A stretch of DNA of 64,000 nt, from positions 55,219,271-55,283,270 of the forward strand of contig NC_134705.1 of NCBI RefSeq assembly GCF_043290135.1, given 5' to 3'. Origin of the DNA: Rhipicephalus microplus (Eukaryota; Arthropoda; Arachnida; Ixodida; Ixodidae). Positions 11,203 to 22,573 of this stretch are shown piece after piece; within the stretch, counting starts at the first letter, position 1, and each line of letters starts with the position of its first letter. The position numbers and the translations under genes were made by a program. Under the pieces are notes generated by a model. It ran no database searches, had not been told where the DNA came from, and saw only the letters and a list, made by a program, of their open reading frames with translations.

Positions 11203-11306
11203 GGGAGAAGCTTGAGAGTCCAACCCACAACAACCACGTTGTCGTTTTCTTCATTTGGGTGCCAATTCAGCTGTTTCGCGGCGACAGTTCCATATAGGTA
11301 TCATCA
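11195..11306 (-). repeat. Partial second LTR of gypsy element
   Basis: Aligned to 8165-8276 without gaps, about nine differences over 112 positions. It carries the TGATGATA end (minus strand) but lacks the other about 67 bp. Its inner edge overlaps the formin fragment: AGGCCAAC belongs both to the LTR and to the formin codons K-A-N. Confidence 0.8.
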
Positions 11307-12753
11307 TTTACCCTCTGTCACGCGTCAATAGCTAGTTTAACAATTTTTTTCTCAGCTGTGGGCACACACTGTGCAGAAGGCTGCGGCTGTGAGTGCTGGC
11401 GTCTGCATTGCCTGTCATGTATTGATTTCGTCAGAGCAGCTTTAGTTGGAATTTTAGAGGTGTGAAGGTAAAGCTATTTGCGTGTCCTATTTTGCGCGCA
11501 TGTTTTTATAGCAAGTTGCATTGCACGTACTTGTCATACGTGTGCATCTTCATGTTCTGTCACGTGTGACTATTATTTTTACAATCCTATTTTACAGCCG
11601 TTTGCACACAACAAGCAAAAGGAAGTATGCGCTCGCGTCTGCAATGCTTCTTATCTATCGCTTCCATTGGAGGAGCTTCACAAGTACGGTAAAAATGTGA
11701 CAACGAGGCTGGACTTGTACATTTCACCACTAACTCAGTTAAATAAGAAAAAAAAGCTCTTGTGTATATAGAAGAATTACTGATTTACAATATCTCACTT
11801 TTGTGTTGTGTTGTTGCAGCGATGGCAAAAGCAGTCACCCACAGATGGCAAATTGTTTTTCGCGTGTTCTTTCCACGCTATTTGTTGCTCATTGCGCAGA
11901 AAAACCGTTGAAAAAAGTATTAAGCCTGGCGGAAAGTAAATAAAAAAAAACATTAGTTGAGTAGAGTGACTTGTTAGGCGAGTTGGTTAATTCTCAACGT
12001 AGTTTTTGGCACCTTTCCTTCTTTCATGTTTTTTCGCGCCATAAGCTGCATTAACAATAGTTGAACTGCGGATAAAAATTTCATCTGATTGGTGTATTTG
12101 AGTGAACCCACCGTTCATCCAACGAGGTCCAACAGTGAAGACTGATGGCTGCCCGGTAAGGTGTAAATTTGCGGACGAATGGTTGCCTGATGGTGTAAAT
12201 GTGAGGACTAAGCGTTAATTTTTTGAGTTGATTAGTAGGATTAACAGGTACTCGCTAAGGTGTAAATGTAAGGAGTAAATGTTAGTGTCTTGAGCTGGCC
12301 TGAGGGGACTAACTGTAAGACCCAGTGCTGTTAGTCGTTGAAAGAATTAATGATTGTCTAAGACCCATTAGTTGCCAAAAAGACAAAGCACACACTCTTT
12401 CAACACCCTTTTGTCTTAGAGTGTATTCTAACCATGGAGCGCGCCGCTCATGAAACAAAGTGCATGGACATGCACCTCACCAAGACTAATAGGTGGCTCA
12501 TAAATTTCAATATGGATACTAGAGTATGCTTCTTATAAATGCTTACACCGATAGCTTATCTAGATTGCCTAGTGGTCACTAGGTTATCCAGGTTTACTAG
12601 CCGACAGAAGGCCCAGTGACCTGAATAGCCGCGTGGTCTCATCAAATGAAAAAATTGACTGGTCTGCATGGTGTCAAAACTAATCAGACAGAAAATTGCC
12701 AGCTGACGGTGGTGTTCGCGTATGAAGACATCGCGGTTTCGTAAATCACTTAA
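11307..12753. other. No gene recognised
   Basis: AT-rich with short frames. Around 12155-12285 three imperfect copies of a GGTGTAAATGTGAGGA-type motif occur about 33 or 67 bases apart, a weak decayed tandem repeat. Nothing else recognised. Confidence 0.5.
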
Positions 12754-12774
12754 TGACGTCACTTAATGACGTCA
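12754..12774. promoter_or_regulatory. Two CRE-type palindromes (TGACGTCA)
   Basis: TGACGTCA occurs at 12754-12761 and again at 12767-12774, inside a 13-bp direct repeat. TGACGTCA is the consensus site of CREB/ATF factors. No promoter or gene start is evident nearby, so function is speculative and a small tandem duplication explains the pair. Confidence 0.25.
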
Positions 12775-14935
12775 TTCTATGACGCCAATGTTAATCGACC
12801 ATAAGCTGATCCTGGAGGCAGTGCCTGCAAAAATTGAGGCACCGCAATACCACGTTGATAGTAGAAATCTCTCGGGGGGAGGGGGTGCGGAAGGTACAGC
12901 ATGCGGTAATTAGAAGAAAAGGTGATAAAGTCAAGAAAGTAGAGCGGTTGAAACGCTTACAATCTGCAAGCGAGTTCCCTGGTGGTGGTTTCTGCGAACG
13001 GCAAGTCATATTTTTTCCATTTATTGTCTTCAGATTTGCTGGATAAATACTACACGTAATATCCCCTAAATTATCACATTTTGCTTTGAGCCTTTGCATG
13101 TTTGTTCAGAATATTGTATCTTTTAGCAAATAAAACGTGTTTTTAACATTGCCCTTCTTTTTTTGATGCTTTATATTGTTCTGAATGTCGTCTATATTGC
13201 ACAAAAATCACTGCCAACGGAAAATCACATATAAAGAGAAACTACTCAAAGTGACGCACTGAATATGAGGGGTACTGAAAATATAGAGTGTTCCCAAACT
13301 CCGGAACACTTATAGGTACTTTCTTGTGCATTAAAAAGTAAGAACCACACGCAGTAGTTATATTTCTCTTGTTTTTTATTCTGTCTTTTGAGCTTGTAAA
13401 CGTTAAATACAAGCAGCCTCGCGTTCGCTCCCCGCAAATATTGAGAAACAGTTGTGTTGACACTGTAACTGTTATTGTTGTTCTTCGAACCGGTATTTAG
13501 CAGCGGTTTGGTGCGGATATTGAAAATTTTAGGGCAATTCAGAAATTTTTCTTCTATAAAGTATAGAGAACTCTCAAAATGCGAAATTGTGCTTTCCCCT
13601 AAAATTATGAGGCGAATAATCGATGAAGTTTGCACATTTTACCATGTGATCAATTTCCGGTGCTTACTATTTTTGGTAGACAAATATCTATAATATGTAC
13701 AAGTGCACCAAAAGTAAAATGCAGCATGCTTGCTGTAGTCAAACAATTCAAACATACATGCGCAGAAGATAGCAATGCCGCAACTGCAGATATCGCTGAC
13801 ATCAAAAGTGTTCAGTTTATGACTGGCTGTGGTTAGTGCACGCTGTTTTCACCACTGGTAGTCAGGGGATGCTTCAAATGCTTCATCCTTTTTTTTCTAT
13901 GCATCGCTAAGATACCTTGAGAGATGCGCATGCTGCAACGCAGAGAATGCCACCATGTTCGCCACTGACGAGCGTTGACGTTAGTAGCGCCACTTCGAAT
14001 GAGTATTTCTGAGCCAACGCTGTCTATGGAGGCCCCATTCCCAAGGAAATGGCGTGGTTATATCAAGCAAATGCACAGGCTCTCGATGATACTAGAAAAT
14101 TTGGTGACTCGTTGATGACCATAGGTAGTGCACCTACTATTGAGAAAGCCTGATTTTCTTCAGCTGTTTATCGAATTGACTTGACGTTCTCGCTTTCTTC
14201 TAAGAACAATACCAGGATGCTCGCATAAGCGTTTTGTATGACGGCTCTAGATCTTGTTCAAGATCTCTCGCGGATTTTTAGGCTTCTGACAACGGAAGTT
14301 AAAGCATTTATTCCCTAAATCCTTGAAACAACAAAACGCTGACACCAGAGTGCTAGCCTTATTCAAACTTTTTGCCTACTTTTTCACTGTTATGTGTGCA
14401 GTGTAGACATTTTCGGGTATTTGAGGGTTGCAGTTGACGTTGCTTGAAGAGCGCACAATAACTAGCTGTCACCCACCGTGGTAACTTCAGCGCTCATGAT
14501 GTCACACTCCTGAGGTCAAACGTGCAAGTTCTATTCGCTGTCTCAGTGCCCGAACTTCTATGGGGAAGAACTTCAAAGAACACTCATCGTTTTATGCTCA
14601 GGTGGAGGTTAAACACCGAGAACTAGGGAGGTTTATACCGAGTCTCTAGTTGCAATGTGCTTTGTAAGAAGATGGCGTGATTTACGAAATTAGCTCTTCA
14701 GCATATTTAAGTCATTGTAGCTGATTTTTAAGTTCCTATTTTTGATCTAAAACGTAAATTTATTGCCAGCATATTGTTCAGTGGTCATCAAGTATAATCT
14801 TGCTGGGTCTGTCCGTTGGCAATTCTCAACAACGGCGGCTGCCGATGATTTCAGACATACATGTTAGGCGCAGGGAAATTTTTAATAATTGCGAAGCATT
14901 TCTTAGTGAACTTCAGGGACTTTGAATGAGTCTGA
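12775..14935. other. No gene recognised
   Basis: Mostly AT-rich. Open frames up to 129 codons (13246-13635 minus) have biased composition without a recognisable domain. No RNA gene or repeat family identified. Confidence 0.5.
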
Positions 14936-15325
<390 letters not shown>

Positions 15326-15364
15326 AGCAGCCTATAGCACGCCTGGCTGTTTCGATGATCGAAT

Positions 15365-16690
15365 TGATACAACATTTTTATTTATTTTTTATTTATTTAT
15401 TTACAGTACCTTACAGAGCCCTCGAGGGGCATTGTGTAAGGGGGGCGCTACAAATAATAGGTTAGAAAAATACATATACGTAATATCTACACATACATAG
15501 GCAAATAATGAATATAATAGAAAATGCAGTTCTACTTATGAACATGTAAGCAAAATACATACTAGAAAAGTGAGTTACAGTATGTGAAGGTTAAATACAA
15601 AAATAACTAATACGACAGTAACTACCACCTAGCAATAGTGCAAAAACATCGGCAACAGTCCTAGAAACACTGATGATTACGAAGTTGCGATAGAGCAGTT
15701 TTTGGTGCATAAGTATTTTTTATGAGAATGATAGAACTTTGTGTGGTCTTGTTTTGACGCAAGATCATCTTGCAAATCACTTCACAAACGAATAGCTCGT
15801 GGAAGAGCCGACTGGTTGAAAGCGTTAGTATTGCCGTACATGCGTGATAAGCTAAAGGTGTTATGTAGTCTGCTCGAAGTTCGATGTGCTAGATTAAGGT
15901 GAACAGATGGCATCATGCTGGTGTGGATGCGTTTGTGAAATAGTGATAAAAGTGAAATGTCGCGGCGAATTTTCAGTGGCTCGAGTGCAAGGCTATGTTT
16001 AATCTGTGTTACGCTGGACGGGTAGCTGTGATTACGTGCTAGGAATCGACGAGCTCTGTTCTGTATACATTCTAACTTATCTATAAGGTATTGTTGATAC
16101 GGTGACCAAATGGAGGATGCGAACTCCAGTTGAGGACAGATTAGAGCAAGATAAGCCAGTTTGCACACATCAGAGGGGGAGCACTGTATAGATTTCGGCA
16201 CAGAAAACCTAATGACCTTGATGTGTTGGCACAGATAGAAGTGATATGTGTGGACCACGAAAGTGCAGAAGTCAAGTTTATGCCTAGGTATTTGTAATGA
16301 TCAGTGCGTTCTACTATGCTTTTATCAATTTTGTATTGGCTATTGAAGTTATCACGTTTGCGACTAAAGGTGATTAGTTTGCATTTGGAAACATTAAGTG
16401 TCATCTGCCATGTTTTGCACCACTCAATTATATGCTCGAGGTCTTTTTGAAGAGTTAGATGATCGCTATTGTTTCAGATGGGACGATAGATAATGCTGTC
16501 ATCGGCAAATATACGCATACATGAGGACAAGTTGTCAGGCAGGTCGTTATTGTAGATGAGGAAAAGTAAGAGACCAAGAACACTGCCCTGTGGTACACCA
16601 GAGGAAACGTAACAGAGTGATGAAGAGTGATTGTTGGCGATAGTGTTGGCGATGGCATAACATGACTGTATGGCAAGCATAACTGACCAG
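15365..16690 (-). mobile_element. CR1/Jockey-type LINE, 3' half
   Basis: On minus, from about 16690: RT block SSGVPQGSVLGLLLFLIYNN and the catalytic FADD box (RIFADDSIIYR, near 16490-16510); then SKCKLITFSRK and YLGINLTSALSW; then the C-terminal region (LEFASSIWSPYQ, NRARRFLARNHS, AFNQSALPRAI, to about 15782); and a 3' UTR ending in an A-rich (AAAT)n tail at about 15368-15403. RT copies the RNA at the nicked target. At least one frameshift lies between 16474 and 16404 and another near 16141. The endonuclease and first half of RT are absent, so the copy is 5'-truncated at the edge of the satellite that follows. Confidence 0.8.
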
Positions 16691-17870
16691 TCATAAAATT
16701 ATGACATGTATGTCATGGATGTCATGATTTACATATCCTGACCTGGCTGCTAATATGATGGTTTCGTTGACAAGACATGTTGCAGAACTTGTATGGTATG
16801 ACAGGAATGCATGGTGAACACAAGTGACGTACCCTAACGTGGAAATCATGACATGCATCTCATGTAACTCATGACCCAAGACTACATGCCATGTTCATGA
16901 TGTGCTCGCGGGCTTTTTGCCAGCGTCACATAACCAAATTTGTAATTAGGGCACGTAAATGAATGACGAACATCTATGACTAGTGCAAACATAATAATCA
17001 TGGCATGCGCATGTAAAAACATGACTACATCCCATGCTCATCATGCGCTCATGGCCGTTTCGCTAGCTTCACATATACTAAATTTGTAATTAGGGACATA
17101 AATAAATGAGGAACATATACCACTGGTGCCAACATAATAATCATGAGATGCGTGTCGTGCAAGAACATGCGTTGCTCATGATGCGCTCACGGCCGCTTCG
17201 CTAGATTCTTATATATCAAACTTGTATTCAAGGGACGTAAATGAATGACAAACATATATCACTGGTGCAAACATAATAATCAAGAGATTCGTGCTATCAA
17301 AAAACATGAGTACATGCCCCACTCATTATGCACTCATGGCTGTTTCGCTAGCTTCACAGGTACCAAACTTGGTATTACGGCACATGAATGAATGACGGAG
17401 GTATATGACAAGTGAAACATAATAATCATGAGATGCGTGTTGTGTAAGAACATGACTACGTGCCACGCTCATGGTGCACTTGCGGCTGTTTCGCTAGCAT
17501 CACCTATACCAAATTTGGTGTTACGGGATGTAAATGGATGACGAAGATATATGACTGGTGCAAACATAGTTATCATTAGATGCGTGTCATGTAAAACATG
17601 ACTACATGTCACACTCATGACGCACTCGTGGTCGTTTTGTGAGCTTCACATGTCTCAAATTTGGTATTACAGGAAGTGAATGAATAATGAATGACGAAGA
17701 TATGTGATTGGTACAAACGGGATTATCATGAGATGTGCGTCATGTTACATCATGCGCTCTCCGCCGTTTTGCTAGCTCCACATATACCTAATTTGTTATC
17801 CCGTGACGCGAATAGATGACGAAGGTAACTAACACGTCCAAATATGATAAGCATGAAATAGAAGCCATGT
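16691..17870. repeat. Tandem satellite, unit about 146 bp
   Basis: The anchor GGCCGTTTCGCTAGCTTCAC, with variants, recurs at 16911, 17053, 17191, 17338, 17484, 17630 and 17762, giving spacings of 142, 138, 147, 146, 146 and 132. Each unit also has AAATTTGGTATTAC, AATGAATGACGAA and GGTGCAAACATAATAATCAT blocks in the same order. At least seven diverged copies. The left part (16691-16900) is more degraded and rich in CATGACATG-type words. No open frame runs through the units. Confidence 0.9.
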
Positions 17871-17999
17871 ACGGTACAATTTACGTCCGCCTCTTAACGT
17901 CGCACTGATTTTAAACTGACAGAGAAACCTTCCTAATTCGTGCTTCGCATATCTTCGAGTACAAATGTACACTGAATCAGCCACACGCACACACACACT

Positions 18000-18124
<125 letters not shown>

Positions 18125-18148
18125 TTTTTCCAACGGTTCCTAACAGTA

Positions 18149-18204
18149 GACCGGTCTTCGTCAGGGTTCGTGACATTATTCACCAAGCTTGACGAAGACC
18201 GGTC
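18149..18204. repeat. Inverted repeat with hammerhead-like core words
   Basis: Arms 18149-18163 (GACCGGTCTTCGTCA) and 18190-18204 (TGACGAAGACCGGTC) are exact reverse complements, 15 bp with a 26-base spacer. Each arm, read 5' to 3' on its own strand, gives TGACGAAGACCGGTC, the word CUGANGA plus a stem II strand of hammerhead ribozymes. On the plus strand it is followed by a closing stem (CCGGTC) but AAGAC in place of GAAAC. On the minus strand GAACC follows. Both look decayed. Confidence 0.6.
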
Positions 18205-19488
18205 CACCGGTCAAGACTGCAAGAACATTTAAGTTTTGGCTGTATATATATTATATATAGATAAATGTTGGGTGTTGGGGTGTGAAAAAGAATGCACTCA
18301 CATATTACAGAATGACGCCTCCACCTCATGGGTCATCAGAGATGTTTTTGAATGGGTACGTTGTGGATGCTGATTGTAGCTAAATCTTGGTAGTGGCCTG
18401 CTGCAGAAGTATGAACGACCTCCCTGAACGAGATTTGTGTAGCTGTCAGTTTGCGAAGAATAACCTTGTACTTGAAGATTCCGTAGGTTGTTGCGCTGAA
18501 CGAAGCAGCCAGTCATATCTGTCACAGTAAATATGGGCTCCTAATGCAGGAAGTTGGATGCGATTTTATTACTCTTTCAGGTTTAAGTTCTTTGAACGTC
18601 GAAATGCAGTCGTTTAAATTTTACTAGCAGCAATTTAATATGTCAACAGCATGTCCTGAAGCACAGCTGAAGCGATACGTAGTACGTTTGACGTCACTCT
18701 CTCTGAAAATAGAAACACAATGCTTTTTTGCGTGGAAATGAAATTGAAAAGCCGTAGTTCCATATCCAAAAAATAGCAATACAATCGAATGTTGTGGCGT
18801 CTTAAAGCAAAAGTTGCCCCAAGATAACGAATGATTTATTGTTTGTAGATGAAATGTGAAACTGCATTAGAGCCTTGTAATGGTCTCTTGACCAGGCATT
18901 CCACGAATGCAGCGTAAAGGGTGCACGCTGACCTCAACTCTCCGACACAGTAGGCTAAATTACTGACGTGCCTATTTTTCGAAATTATGCGAAGGTTCAA
19001 ATGCCTACACACTGGTTCAAAAGAACGACACATCGATTGTCGTCACTCCTTGTGCGGGCTTTGTACACGCGAAGAAGTAGTTTATTTAGGCCCGGGGATG
19101 TATAAAGTGCACTTCACAGTCATTCTTAAACTTTAGAATTGTGCCTACTTAAAGCGAAAAGCGCCGGTAGCATGTACACCGACACGACCGGCATGATAGG
19201 CCTAAAGCGGGAGACACATGGTGCGATTAGGCATACGATGCGGTGCGTGACGCCACACGCCGCGTACGACGATTCACGAGATAACGGGCGAACATCCATC
19301 AGCGCTCTGGCTCCACCCGCCTACGGCCCGTATGCTTGCATGCTTGAAATACATCGTATCCTGTTTATTGAGCGCCAAATACAGCTCACGCAGCCATGCC
19401 TTCTTTTCTAATAACATCACAAACCAGTTTTGCGATTTTTCATGTGAACAAAACCATCGCAAGAATAGCAAGACCTTGAAATGGTCGA
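18205..19488. other. No gene recognised
   Basis: Short frames only. A GC-richer patch at 19180-19330 with words like GCGGGAGACACATGGTGCG could be one end of a DNA transposon, but I found no matching inverted end. Confidence 0.45.
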
Positions 19489-19727
19489 TGATTGATATGT
19501 GGGGTTTAACGTCTCAAAACCACCATATGATTATGAGAGACGCCGTAGTGGAGAGCTCCGGAAATTTCGACCACCTGGGGTTCTTTAACGTGCACCCAAA
19601 TCTGAGCACACGGGCCTACAACAATTCCGCCTTCATCGGAAGTGTAGCCGCCGCAGCTGGGATTCGATCCCTTGACCTGCAGTTCAGCAACCGAGTACTT
19701 TAGCCACTAGACCACCGCGGCGGGGCA
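19489..19727 (-). mobile_element. tRNA-derived SINE, full-length copy
   Basis: On minus, a tRNA-like head carries an A box TGGTCTAGTGG (19704-19714) and a B box GATCGAATC (19661-19669). It is followed by the SINE body (blocks CTCAGATTTGGGTGCACG, GAACCCCAGGTGG, GCGTCTCTCATAATCAT, GTTAAACCCCACATAT) and a short ATCA-type tail at about 19489. A and B boxes form the internal RNA polymerase III promoter. Body blocks recur at 34930-35060 and 43508-43645. The layout matches the tRNA-headed SINE family described from ixodid ticks. Confidence 0.85.
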
Positions 19728-20099
19728 CCGACCTCCGTTCGGCGCGCAGCTCGAAATTCTCCACAGGTACTTTAGACGAACTCGGCGAACACGGCGAAAG
19801 CCCCCACGGTAGCACTCGCCTTGGAAGCAAATGAAGTTATGAGACAGCGATCTTACGTTCTAATGGACTCTGAAATAGCCAGTTGCAATTTCACTAATAG
19901 CCGTGTACTCGCGTGCGTTGCCCACTTCTTGGGTGCAATGCTAGATTGGGAACAATGCATCTTACGGTGACCGGGACTTATACGATAAGCGGGTAAAAAC
20001 AGAGTATGCAGTATAGCTCGAGCTATTGCTCAGCGTGCGACTGTCCCTCGTTCAGACTCCTGTCTGCTACTTCAGGCTGCCCACACTCCTCGAGATATC
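19728..20099. other. No gene recognised
   Basis: Spacer between the SINE and the next LINE fragment; no motif seen. Confidence 0.4.
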
Positions 20100-20440
20100 T
20101 TAAAACTCCACCATCGACAACGACGGTGATACACACATCCCCACTCTCAGCTAAACGTAAAAAAAGCACACGAGTGCAACCGCTTGCACATAAATACATA
20201 TCCGCACGTACGTTTAAACAAGCCATCTGCCCTAATGTATACGATGGTTCTTGCCTGGGGTGTAGAGTACAGCCAACACCTGGCCACATCGCATGGATTG
20301 TGAGTTAAGGCCGTCGAAAGTTTAGACGCCTCAGATCTCAGCAAAAAATTCAAGACAGACCATGGCACTCTTAGAGACCTTGCTGGCCGAAGAGAAAAAG
20401 AAGGCCGAGGTGGCGCGCTTGAAAACTGCCGAATAATATT
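20100..20440 (+). mobile_element. LINE 3'-terminal coding fragment
   Basis: Plus-strand translation near 20210-20290 includes CLGCRVQPTPGHIAWI, the C-x2-C...H zinc-knuckle layout at the end of tick LINE ORF2 (the final cysteine is replaced by V). Downstream bases in other frames give a block resembling SLRDLAGRREKE, which usually follows it. Stops and frameshifts are present. No poly(A) or clear tail could be delimited. Confidence 0.45.
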
Positions 20441-22517
20441 ATGACAATATACTGCATTGCTGGCAAAACAGGTTACGCTGCCTAGTCGCCACTTTCCAGT
20501 ACCGTGGCGTCACCAAACTTTGTGTTCTTGGCGTTCTGTCGAAGTTATGACATTCTCAATACTTCCTATAAAGCACGTGTTCTGTTCAGAACGTCTCTGC
20601 CTGGGCACTGAAACGTTGGTCAGTTAGTCGACGGTAGTATTTGTCTCGACATAACAATTAGAATCTGGAGCACTGGGTTGAACGTGAAAAGAAGCAAAGC
20701 TCAGGGATAGCACTAGAAACGACGTTCACAATACATATCTCTCCCTGAGGAACTCTCACGTCGGAGCGTTACCACCAATAAAGTGTTTATAAAAAGCAAA
20801 TATTCGTTATAAAAGTCAACGTGTTTCAATTGAAAGCGTACTGTTTGCTTCTTACATGGCACCAGTCAATCATCCCACTCGCATGTGCTACCTTTTAATG
20901 AAGGTTAAGACAATGATAGGTTATTGTTAGTATATCATTACTTGATATCTAGAAAGAGTCTTTATTCGAAAATGTTGTGCGGAATTTTTCGGCGTGTCAT
21001 AGCACTTTTGACCATTGCAGTCATCGCTGTGCCTCGACTGTCATTTTCTCGGTAAGATGTTATCTTTTACCAAGCAGCAGCGCGCAAAACCTGATGCCAA
21101 CTTTTATGTCAAACAATTGTATAATAGTGACATAACAAGTTAATTACCTCTTCGTCATTATATAAATAGAACAACATAAAACCACACCTTCATGCGTACC
21201 TGCCATTGAAGTTAATCAAATAATGCAAGTGATGTGAAAGGCAAGAGATGCATAGACAGGCGGCAAAACAATTCACTCAGCCAAGAAAGCAGCACATTAT
21301 GTCAGGATGCTTGAGGCCTCCACGACATTGCGCTCACGAACATGAAATATATTATAGAGTTTCATATATAACAGATATCAAACTAAGATACCGTATAAAA
21401 TTTGTAGTGCACCATGCCAATCATGAATGTTGTTACAAAAATTGCGCAAAAATATTCCACAATTTCTTTTCAAAATAGACAAAGATGTGCGCTGATCATC
21501 AACTGATCTCTAGATTATTCTAAACTAAAAAGGAGATAGTATTGCTAAACACAGCTTTGACTCACCAAGCCCACTAGTTGCCGTTGCTGCAAAAGTACCC
21601 AGGCGTACTCACAATACCGAACATATATAGCACCTGATAGCACTATGTCAGGTTTCCTCAATGACATCTGGTATGAACAATAAACTAACCTAAGTAAACA
21701 TAGGACGTGACAGCTGGCAGTCAGCCTTATTTGGAACAGCCAGCAATTGATACCCTAATAGTCCCAACTGGCGTAAACTAGGATACTTTAGCATTTAATT
21801 CCTTTGAACTACACATTTTTATACACTGATAAACAGAAGCTTTCCTGTTGTAGATTCGTATACACTGCAAGAACCCTATACGGGAGTAGGATTTTGGGAT
21901 ATATTCACGCAGCGCTAATTGTCGTTAGTGACAGCGATGGCCTGCTGTAACTGAATAAGGGAAGGTCACAAAAAACACATCTGACGTGAAACTTGCTATA
22001 AAGAACGACTGCAGGTTAAATATAATCATTTAGTGCCATTTGAATTTGAGTCTCGCGGAGCTGACAGCGTTGCTTTCCAGTGTGTTTAATATGTTAAAAT
22101 TGGAAGACACAAGTTTCTGCTGAGTGTGGTCGAATGGTCCCGGGAAGCTACAGGTATTATGATGTGGTACTGTAATTTAAGCATTATGTTTGAGTATGTC
22201 TTTGCTTAATAGAACACGGAGCTTTCTTTGATAACGAGCTTCCTTTCAAGAGGCTATATTTTTCTTTTCGCCATTTTCCATTTAAATAATGGCAGGACGC
22301 CATTGCTGCTGTCGATGGATGGTGTCACGTTTGCCCCGAATCGTGGGAATGAGTGCGCGCAATTGTTAGTGTTCTGCGGTACAGAAGACATGTGTGAACT
22401 GTTATGCAGTTTGAGTGGTTGTGTTCTAACTGGCGCATTTGAGTAAATAAAAGACACAACCGATCTATAATTCATTCAAATCGTTCATATCAGGTTACCT
22501 CTTAAGAAAGTCCTGCC
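20441..22517. other. No gene recognised
   Basis: AT-rich sequence with short frames (the longest about 76 codons). No known domain, RNA gene or repeat family seen. Confidence 0.5.
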
Positions 22518-22573
22518 GTTCACGACCTGTCATATTGTACACGACCTGTCATACGTTCACGACCTGTCATACT
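22518..22573. repeat. Three-copy 18-19-bp tandem repeat
   Basis: GTTCACGACCTGTCATA-type units start at 22518, 22537 and 22555. They differ by one or two bases. Confidence 0.85.

Larger units (their letters stand above)
8098..11306 (-). mobile_element. Rearranged Ty3/gypsy retrotransposon with nested LINE and formin fragment
   Basis: The order along the plus strand is: complete 3' LTR (8098-8276); integrase and C-terminal pol on minus (8277-9417); LINE insertion (9429-10560); RNase H end and connection on minus (10572-10857); plus-strand formin fragment (10858-11202); and part of a second LTR (11195-11306). Gag, protease, RT, primer binding site and half of the 5' LTR are missing. The two LTR pieces share 112 aligned positions with about nine differences by eye (about 92% identity). 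No 4-6 bp target duplication flanks 8098 and 11306 (ATAC versus TTTA), which fits rearrangement rather than a clean insertion. Confidence 0.75.

Noticed and set aside
10716..11237. Glycine/tryptophan-rich minus-strand frames opposite the proline-rich region
   Set aside because: They are antisense shadows of the formin FH1 coding and show no domain.
8098..11306. Simple intact gypsy element with two LTRs
   Set aside because: The right LTR is partial, most coding is missing, and no target duplication flanks the ends; it is a rearranged remnant.
16691..17870. CRISPR-like array
   Set aside because: Units of about 146 bp vary along the whole length with no constant short repeat and unique spacer pattern; the genome is eukaryotic; it is a satellite.
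19180..19330. DNA transposon end (GCGGGAGACACATGG-type)
   Set aside because: No matching inverted end or target duplication could be found in the neighbourhood.
19650..19725. Possible tRNA gene
   Set aside because: A and B boxes are present, but the head is followed by the SINE body and the fold would be degenerate; it is the promoter part of a SINE.
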